Shown here: positions 57,401-64,000 of the stretch, piece after piece
Layout of the letters: every line of letters starts with the position of its first letter
Position numbering within the stretch: position 1 is the first letter of the stretch
From: Blasia pusilla
Lineage: Eukaryota > Marchantiophyta > Marchantiopsida > Blasiales
Direction: 5' to 3'
Length of the DNA stretch: 64,000 nt
Assembly: GCA_050084515.1 (NCBI GenBank)
Contig: CM114272.1
Span: 22,320,001-22,384,000, forward strand
Notes under the pieces: generated by a model
The model's input: only the letters and a program-made list of their open reading frames with translations
Database searches by the model: none
Told to the model about the DNA's origin: nothing
Translations under genes and position numbers: made by a program

Positions 57401-57937
57401 CACTCACCAATCGGAAGATCCCACTCCGGTTGTCCAACATACATACACCAGGTGGAAGCCTCTCACGATCAATGGTGGCGGGTGGTAATGCATCCATCTT
57501 CGCCGTTCCGCCGCCAAGTAGCACCGGGTACTCAATGCTACTCGACATAGAGGATCGCTCCACCGCAACACCCTCATCTACCTCAACACGTGTAGCAAGA
57601 ATAACACCCCACGTTCACACAACGTGGTCGCTAATCTGAAATACAGGAGCTAAGTCAACTCCTAAAGCCATCGCCTCCGTGGCCGAAAATAATGGGGATC
57701 CCAACACAAGTTGCCATCCGCAATATCTTGCATTGATGCATCCGTGTCTACTACACGCGATGTAGATGCCTCGGTCCCCCACTGCCGGCTCAATAGGCTA
57801 CGAGGGAACCATGGATGGAGTCCTAAGCACCTCGGACAACAAGAATGACTCGGGAAGCCTAGCCGCCTCCCACCCTCACCCCTCTGTGGGTCCAACTCAC
57901 AATAGCACCACGTGGCTCGACGCTCGAGTGGCTCCTC

Positions 57938-59485
57938 TCAGAATCGCAGGTGATGCCTCAACTGTCTTTGCACTCGCCATATAAGAGAGATCATCCCTCC
58001 ATAAGAGGTGGAAGCCCCTGCTCCCGAACCCGATCTATCTTTGGATACGACCATAGTATCCAACTCGCTCCAAGCGCTCAATCTCGGCACCATAGTTGAC
58101 TCTGTCGTAGTGGTAGGGGTAGCCACCGAGGCTCTCCAACCACTGGTCCACCTCTACCACCCCTACCACCTCTACCACCTCGGCCTCTGAGCTACTCCAC
58201 CACGGCCACGGCCCCGATCTCAACTCCGGATGAAGATCAAAGCAACGCTCTCGAGGATGACCTAGTCTCCGCAATGATCACACCGAGTTGGGGCCGATCG
58301 AGGCCCATCCTCCAAAGTCCGTCTCCCATCCTCTTGGGGACAAAACTTCCTAACATGATCACCTCCACATGTCCAACATGATCGCCCTTGCAAGGGGCAG
58401 CAAATGAAGGCAATGGTCTCTACACAAATGTCCTCTAGGACTTGTCGAGGTCGCGTGTACCCCCACGACTCCCACTACTACTACCACCACCACTACTACG
58501 AGACTGTGAGGTGGGCGGCTAAACACAAGAAGTAGTAGTTGTATCCCCTCTGAACGCGGATGTCACCACTCTCTCCTTCACTATGTTAAGCTCAATCTTC
58601 TCGGTAGAGCAAACACATGGGTCAATGTGGGTGAATCATCACTCATAAGAGTAGCATCACGCACCCTACGGCGCAAATCTCTGTCCAAGATCCCATACCA
58701 AAATCGGATCGCTTTATCTCAGTCACACCTGGGTAATGAAATCAAGCGTGGCATACGCGTGTATGCCTCACGAAGACTCTTACCAGTCTTTCGCTCAAAG
58801 TCTAAAAGATTCCTCAACTTCTCCGTCTTCACTCCTTGATAGTTCTTCTTCAACCTCTTGAAGAACTCGCAATCGGCTAAACGATGGTGGGGCACTAGTA
58901 CCTCCACTAGTACCCCCACTAGTACCTCAAAGTGGTACCCCACTCCGGCTCGTGACTGCACCACTCGGCTTCTGGTCGGGCCGACATAGTAGGAGCACTA
59001 CTACCAATACCACCATGGGTGATAGACACATAGCCCGGAGACCAATATTGTCTCCATGCCTCAATCTCAGCAACATGGTCCTTCCTAAACTCATGGTAAT
59101 CATCCATGGGTGGTCCTTCCAAGTGCTGAAACAACCCCTTCCAAGCCAAGAAGGGTGTAAACAACGTGGCATTCCGCAACATCTGCATATCACACCACGT
59201 ATCAAACTCATGCATGAAGTCCTCCAACTCAATGGTACCCACTGCACGCGAGTATCGTCGTGGGCCCTTCATGGCCCCATATCCACCGTCCATGTCCCAA
59301 ATCAATGGAGCTGCAACACTCGATAACAACGTAGAAGACTCGGTGTTTGGAACACCCTCGTCCTCCTCTTCATCAACCGTCGAAAGTGGAAAAGGTAGCC
59401 GATACCTAAATCCACTCCGTGTGAAACCACCACTGTCCGCACCACGGTCCCCAACCAGACCACCCGACAGCCCCGTGATGACCAA
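57938..59485 (-). pseudogene. Inner element Gag
   Basis: 59485-58919 encodes the N-terminal part (GTIELEDFMHEFDTWCDMQM, FLAWKGLFQHLEGPPMDDYH, EFRKDHVAEIEAWRQYWSPG). 58964-58719 encodes FFKRLKKNYQGVKTEKLRNL and FERKTGKSLREAYTRM. The knuckle region near 58370-58200 retains GHPRERCFDLHPELRSG. Several indels break the frame. The uninterrupted actccggctcgt site at about 58946 corresponds to where the outer gag was hit. Confidence 0.8.
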
Positions 59486-60006
59486 CGCCGATGCCGCACC
59501 ACCACCAAATTACCAAGTGACGTCGATGTCGCTATACTATTCTGGCTCTACTAGCTATGGGTGTAGGCAACCTAACTTTTCATCACCACAAGAAGTCTCC
59601 CACAATCTACTCGTCATCCCTCTAGCCTCACTACTGGTAGCACACAAGAGTAACACTACTCTGGAAATCAGCGTCAACCCTAACAATGGGCGCGCAAGCA
59701 AGAAGCACGATGGAGGGGATCCAAACACAGAAATCCAACGACAACCCTCCAATCGCAAATGGAAGTCAAGGTAACACAATCCACCAAACGTGGTGCCCTC
59801 TCGAATCCACAAAACCCACCACACAATTCTAACGCAATAGCTACTCTCCGCCGCTGGTCGATGACGTGCTAGTTTAACGCAGAACACCTGAAAATACCAC
59901 CTGCATGGAGAGGCTACACCGTACTATGCGCTAGAGGTACATCAACCAAAAACCTGAGATGCATAAAGCGCCTAACACATCTCCGAACAACACCAAATGA
60001 GCAACA

Positions 60007-60081
60007 ACGATCAGACACCGGCATAGTTAAGAACTCGGAGATTAAGCGTCCTCAGGCAGAATAGCCCAAAGATGGGTGACC
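60007..60081 (+). promoter_or_regulatory. 5S rRNA-like internal promoter module (antisense to the element)
   Basis: The plus strand reads gaactcggagattaagcg, then 22 nt later gatgggtgacc. Plant 5S genes have gaactcc.aagttaagcg and ggatgggtgacc with nearly the same spacing (39 versus 38 nt from aagcg to gacc by my hand count, about 29 of 39 matching). These correspond to box A and box C of the Pol III internal promoter. The 5' and 3' ends of a 5S gene are not recognisable. Confidence 0.55.
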
Positions 60082-60131
60082 AGTTATGCAAAACTCAAAT
60101 CCCAAATCCTGCAAAAATTGCCTCACGCCCA

Positions 60132-60159
60132 AGCAAGCAAGCAAGCTTGCTTGCTTGCT
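60132..60159. repeat. 28-bp perfect palindrome
   Basis: agcaagcaagcaag is followed directly by its reverse complement, with aagctt at the centre. The outer leader has an expanded, slightly broken version at about 62576-62612. Confidence 0.9.
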
Positions 60160-61009
60160 CCTTGCTCCTTACTCCGCCTCTCACGCCCACTTGCCCCGAG
60201 CTACCACGAGTTGCCTCGAAGCCTCGAAACGCCGAGAAATGCTCGAGACATGCCCCTATCGCCCCGTTCGCCACGCTTCGCCATGCTTCGCTATGGAGAG
60301 AGGTCCAACCAGGGCACCCCCAACGGGATAGGCGTCTCCAAAAATGAACGAGTCACCAACCAACCAGCCCCTCCGATCCCTGGCCCACCATAGCAGGACC
60401 TTCTTGAGCTAGTCCGCGAAATTTCGATCAGAAATTACTTCACAAATACGTGACCGAAATCAAATCTATTTCAATCAGAATTCAATTGACCACCATAGCT
60501 ATCTCTCCACAAAAAATCAGCCACAACCGAGCTCTGTACTCCGAGCTAAAAATCAAACAAACTTGCTGTCCATACACCTCCAGAATTGCAAATCCGACAA
60601 CGCTTCCGCCAAGTTTCATGCACGCAGAAATCCGCAATGCTCCACACACTCGAGCAGATAGATTCACAAGAGATCACAATACGAGTAGCAACAGGAACCT
60701 CTCACCTGATCTGGATGAACTTCAACACAGCTTCCGCACTCCAAGCTCTCCACATCAGAAAACCGTCGAACACGAACCAGAATCTTCAATCCTTGATAAC
60801 TTCCAACTCCCTTGACGAAATCCGGCGATCTAAAGCGCGTTGGAAAGCTCTCAGCAAGGCGCTTCTTTCCCAACCAACCGCGCACCAGATTCACACCTCC
60901 AACATAGGCCACAAGCCACGAACATCCACGGCTAAGTACACAATCATCCCTAACCAGATCCTACTGATCTACAATCGAAGCTACCATCGATCTACTCCAG
61001 TTCTTTGAG

Positions 61010-61376
61010 TGAAATCCTTGAAAGACCTAGTGTCATAAAACACGTTTACAATCACATACAATCGAGCCAAACCCACTCCACGATGGGAGAATCTAGGTCG
61101 AAGCTTGCGGGAAACACCATAGCCAAGAGCTCTACTCACTACCAAGGCTAACTCCCCAACGAACAGGCTCAACTCAAAGAATGATCGTTCTTTGAGGGCA
61201 AGCCACCTTATATGCTCCAACCTAAGAGCAGGCCCTACTGGGAAAGTCACCCCCAAGTGAGTAACCCCCAACCCTATGTATGGAACCGCATCTCTATCAA
61301 GCCACTACGGTCCTACATAAGGAATGGCCTCTACCAGCACACCATACTCTACGACATAATCCGTATGGTCATGACA
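61010..61376 (-). repeat. Inner element, 5' copy of segment A (LTR-like)
   Basis: 367 bp, TGTCATGACC...GGATTTCA on the minus strand. It abuts the cggc duplication and is not preceded or followed by segment B. A TATA-like atataagg lies at 61206-61213 (minus). Confidence 0.85.
61206..61213 (-). promoter_or_regulatory. TATA-like box in segment A
   Basis: ATATAAGG on the minus strand also occurs at 51924-51931 in the 3' copy of segment A. It is a plausible Pol II promoter for the element RNA. Confidence 0.4.
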
Positions 61377-61380
61377 CGGC

Positions 61381-61915
61381 TCGTACTCGTATCACTCAAC
61401 GTCGGGCTGGCTGGCATAGTAGGAGCACTACCACCAATACCACCATGGATGATAGACACATAGCCCGGAGACCAATATTGTCTCCACGCCTCAATCTCAG
61501 CAACATGGTCCTTCCTAAACTCATGGTAATCATCCATGGGTGGTCCCTCCAAGTGCTGAAACAACCCCTTCCAAGCCAAGAAGGGTGTAAACAACGTGGC
61601 GTTCCGCAACATCTGCATATCACACCATGTATCAAACTCCTCCATGAAGTCCTCCAACTCAATGCTGCCCACTACACCCGAGTATTGTCGTGGGCCCTTC
61701 ATGGCCCCATATATCCCGTCCATGTCCCAAATCAATGGAGCTGCAACACTCGATAACAACGTAGAAGACTCAGTGTTTGGAACACCCTCGTCCTCCTCTT
61801 CATCAACCGTCAGAAGTGGAAAAGGTAGTCGATACCTCAATCCACTCCGTGTAAAACCATCACTGTCCGCACCACGGTCCCCAACCAGACCACCAGACAA
61901 CTCCGTGATGACCAA
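61381..61915 (-). pseudogene. Outer element Gag, N-terminal half
   Basis: The open frame from MVITELSGGLVGDRG through GSIELEDFMEEFDTWCDMQM, FRKDHVAEIEAWRQYWSPG and APTMPASP parallels the inner gag. It is cut at 61377-61380 by the inner element; the remainder is at 51624-50764. Confidence 0.8.
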
Positions 61916-63448
61916 CGTCGATGCCGCACTACCACCAAATTACCACCACTAAGTAACCAAGTGACGTCAATGTCGTTGTACTATTCTAGCTCTACTAGTT
62001 ATGGGTGTAGGCAACCTAACCTGTCATCACCACAAGAAGCCTCCTACGGTCTACTGGTCATCACTCTAGCCTCACTACCGGTAGCACACAGGAGTAACAC
62101 TACTCTAGAAATCAGCCTCAACCCTAACAATGGGCGCGCAAGCAAGAAACAATGATGGAGGGGATCCAAACATAGGAAGTCCAACGACAACCCTCCAATC
62201 GCAAATGGAAATCAAGGTAACACAATCCACCAAATGTGGCGCCCCTTGAATCCACAGAACCCACCACACAATTCTAACGCAATAGCTACTCCGCCGCGGG
62301 TCGATGACGTGCTAGTCAGACTCGCATCACCTGAAAATATCACCTGCATGGAGAGGCTACACCATACTATGTGCTAGAGGTCCATCAACCAAAAAACTGA
62401 GATGCATAAATCGCCTAACACATCTCCGAACAGCACCAAATGAGCTACACCAGTGTGTACACTGGCATAGTTAAAAACTCAGTAGTTAAGCGACTTCCAA
62501 GCAGAATAGCCCAAAGATGGATGACCAATTATGCAAAACTCAAATCACAAATCTTGCAAAAATTGCCTCACGCCCAAGCAAGCTAAGCAAGCAAGCTTGC
62601 TTGCTTGCTTGCTCCTTGCTCCTTACTCCGCCTCTCACGCCCACTCGCCCCGAGCTACCACGAGTTGCCCCGAAGCCTCAAAACGTCGAGAAATGCTCGA
62701 GACATGCCCCGTTCGCCACCCTTTGCCAGCTTCGCTATGGAGAGAGGCCCAACTAGGGCATCCCCAATGGGAAAGGCGTCTCCAACAAGAGACGAATCAC
62801 CAACCAACCAGCCCCTCCGATTTGCTGTCCACCATAGCCAGACCTTGAGCTAGTCTGCAAAATTTTGATCAGCAATTACTCCACAAACACTCAACCAAAA
62901 TTGAATGTGTTTCAACCAAAATTCAATTGGCCACCATAGCTATCTTTCCACAAAAATCAGCTACAACTGAGCTCTGTACTCCGAGCTAAAAATCAGACAA
63001 ACTTGCTGTCCATACACCTCTAGAATCGCAAATCCGACATCACTTCCGCCCAGATTCATGCATACAAAAATCCGAAACGCGCCAGACACTCAAGCAGATA
63101 GCTTCACATGCAATCACAAAACAAGTAGCAATAGGAACCTCTCACCCGATCTGGATGAACTTCAACTGAACTTCCGCACTCCAAGCTCTTCACATCAGAA
63201 AATCGTCGAACACGAAACAGAATCTTCAATCCTTCATAACTTCCAACTCCTTGACGAAATCTGGGGATCTAAAGCGCGTTGGAAAGCTCTTAGCAAGGCG
63301 CTTCTTTTCTAATCAACCATGCACCAGATTACCACATCCAACATAGGCCACAAGCTACGAACATCCACGGCTGAGTACACAATCAGCCCTAACCAGATCC
63401 TACTTATCCACAATCAAAGCTACCATCGATCTACTCTAGTTCTTTGAG
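61916..63448 (-). other. Outer element leader
   Basis: This is the counterpart of 59486-61009, diverged by scattered substitutions and small indels, and non-coding in appearance. It includes the second 5S-like module and the expanded agca/tgct repeat. Confidence 0.6.
62444..62526 (+). promoter_or_regulatory. Second 5S-like module
   Basis: agttaagcg at 62484-62492 (closer to the 5S box A than in the inner copy) and gatggatgacc at 62516-62526 (one change from box C). Its presence in both copies shows it belongs to the element. Confidence 0.5.
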
Positions 63449-63816
63449 TGAAATCTGTGAAAGACCTACTGTCATAAAACACGTATAGAATCATATACAA
63501 TCGAGCCAAACCCACTCCACGATGGGAGAATCCAAGTTGAAGCTTGCGGGAACCACCATAGCCAAGAGCTCTACTCACTACCAAGGCTAACTCCCAATGC
63601 AACAGGCTCAACTCAAAGAACTAACTATTCTTTGAGTGCACTCCACACTACATCCTCCAACCTAAGAGCGGGCCCTACTGGAAAAGTCACCCCCAATTGA
63701 GTAACCCCCACCCCTATGTATGAAACCGCATCTCTACCTAGACACTGCGACCCTACATAAGGTATGGCCTCTACTAGCACACTTTACTCTACGACATAAT
63801 CCGTATGGTCATGACA
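63449..63816 (-). repeat. Outer element, 5' copy of segment A (LTR-like)
   Basis: 368 bp with the same TGTCATGACC...GATTTCA ends. It abuts the gacc duplication on its outer side, again without segment B. Confidence 0.85.
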
Positions 63817-64000
63817 GACCACTAGTGAAGGGTAGGATAGAGCAGGTAGGTTGAAACACTTCCAAAGGTTGGAATGTGTGAAATTTTCCAAGTAATGTAG
63901 TGGTAAGGTTAATCATTTGTTAAGAATATGAATGTCATGTTGAAAGGGGTGGATGAAGTAACTTATGGGAAGTGGGATTCGGAAGCTAGGGTATTTGTCT
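63817..64000. other. Flanking DNA, nothing recognised
   Basis: Host-side sequence beyond the outer element, beginning with the gacc duplication. Confidence 0.6.

Larger units (their letters stand above)
59486..61009 (-). other. Inner element leader between repeat A and gag
   Basis: About 1.5 kb with no convincing long frame. It matches the outer leader (61916-63448) throughout. It carries the 5S-like module and a 28-bp palindrome. A tRNA-complementary primer binding site starting TGG was not found directly after segment A (minus strand ctcaaagaactggagtag). Confidence 0.6.
51625..61376 (-). mobile_element. Inner copy of the same element, inserted in the outer gag
   Basis: Boundaries are tgtcgtgcgaatcc (51625) and tatggtcatgaca (61376), flanked by the 4-bp duplication cggc (51621-51624, 61377-61380). 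The uninterrupted site exists in the inner element's own gag at about 58940-58955 (actccggctcgt), which confirms the insertion point. Length is 9752 bp, same orientation as its host. Order: A (61376-61010), leader, gag (59485-57938), protease region, methyltransferase (56926-55640), RT (55573-54230), RNase H/integrase (54230-52550), PHD finger (52516-52379), purine tract, B (52202-52097), A (52093-51731), B (51730-51625). Many frameshifts, mostly small indels. Confidence 0.87.
44751..63816 (-). mobile_element. Outer Ty3/gypsy-type element with DNMT3-like gene
   Basis: The element is bounded by tgtcgtgcgaatcc at 44751 and gtatggtcatgaca at 63816, flanked by the 4-bp duplication gacc (44747-44750, 63817-63820). 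Minus-strand order: repeat A (63816-63449), leader, gag N-terminal half (61915-61381), [inner element], gag C-terminal half (51624-50764), protease region, methyltransferase (49760-48214), RT/RNase H (48269-46398), integrase (46398-45412), degraded PHD region, repeats A (45137-44857) and B (44856-44751). Without the inner copy and its duplicate it is about 9.3 kb. Frameshifts or stops occur in gag, methyltransferase and integrase, while RT/RNase H is still open. pol order and DDE integrase place it in Ty3/gypsy. Confidence 0.85.

Noticed and set aside
58919-63816. Tandem duplication of LTR-leader-gag (2.4-kb units)
   Set aside because: The cggc target duplication and the split gag show nested insertion, which explains the duplicated units without a tandem event.
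44751-64000. CRISPR array or prokaryotic defence island
   Set aside because: Repeats are LTR segments, not short regularly spaced repeats, and the coding order is that of a eukaryotic retroelement.

Overview
The window looks like nuclear DNA of a green plant (streptophyte). The only host gene I can recognise is an intron-containing IQ67-domain (IQD) calmodulin-binding gene at 36305-39335 (+), a family of plants. Almost everything else I can identify is transposable-element sequence. RLE-type LINEs with zinc fingers and retrotransposon-borne DNMT3-like genes would fit a moss, lycophyte, fern or charophyte-grade genome better than a flowering plant, but that is inference and the species cannot be named from the window.

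Layout. 1-10.5 kb: Ty1/copia relics on both strands (about 1.2-2.0 kb + and 9.2-10.3 kb -), a solo LTR sitting inside a terminal-inverted-repeat element (3.6-4.4 kb), a LINE C-terminal relic (6.1-6.5 kb) and Helitron ends (9.0 and 10.3-10.5 kb). 10.5-18.6 kb: mostly unrecognised, with a tandem duplication (13.4 kb) and an LTR (14.3-14.9 kb). 18.8-27.5 kb: two copies of one LINE family in opposite orientation. One is a 0.84 kb internal-deletion derivative. The other is nearly full length, with an N-terminal C2H2 finger, reverse transcriptase, zinc knuckle and RLE-like domain, and is split by a 1024-bp TG...CA insertion flanked by a 5-bp duplication. 28.0-30.4 kb: solo LTRs and scrambled relics of a gag-methyltransferase retroelement. 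30.4-36.3 kb: little recognisable. 36.3-39.3 kb: the IQD gene. 39.3-44.4 kb: little recognisable.

44.75-63.82 kb is the most interesting part. Two copies of one Ty3/gypsy-type family lie on the minus strand, one inserted into the gag gene of the other in the same orientation. Outer copy: 44751-63816, 4-bp duplication GACC. Inner copy: 51625-61376, 4-bp duplication CGGC. The internal order is gag - protease - a DNMT3-like cytosine-5 DNA methyltransferase - reverse transcriptase/RNase H - DDE integrase - PHD finger. The methyltransferase shows motif I (DLFGG), IV (GWPCQG), VI (ENVP), VIII (HRPRLWW) and a DNMT3-like C-terminus. The repeats are not ordinary LTR pairs. The 5' end carries only segment A (about 365 bp), while the 3' end is B-A-B (106, 363 and 106 bp), with the purine tract before the first B: a split-direct-repeat layout. 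The leader holds a sequence resembling the internal promoter half of a 5S rRNA gene on the opposite strand.

Put together, this is a retroelement family that encodes both a DNA methylation writer and a putative chromatin reader and that has inserted into itself. Both copies carry frameshifts or stops, so neither looks autonomous now. The longest open frame left is the 623-residue RT/RNase H frame of the outer copy.
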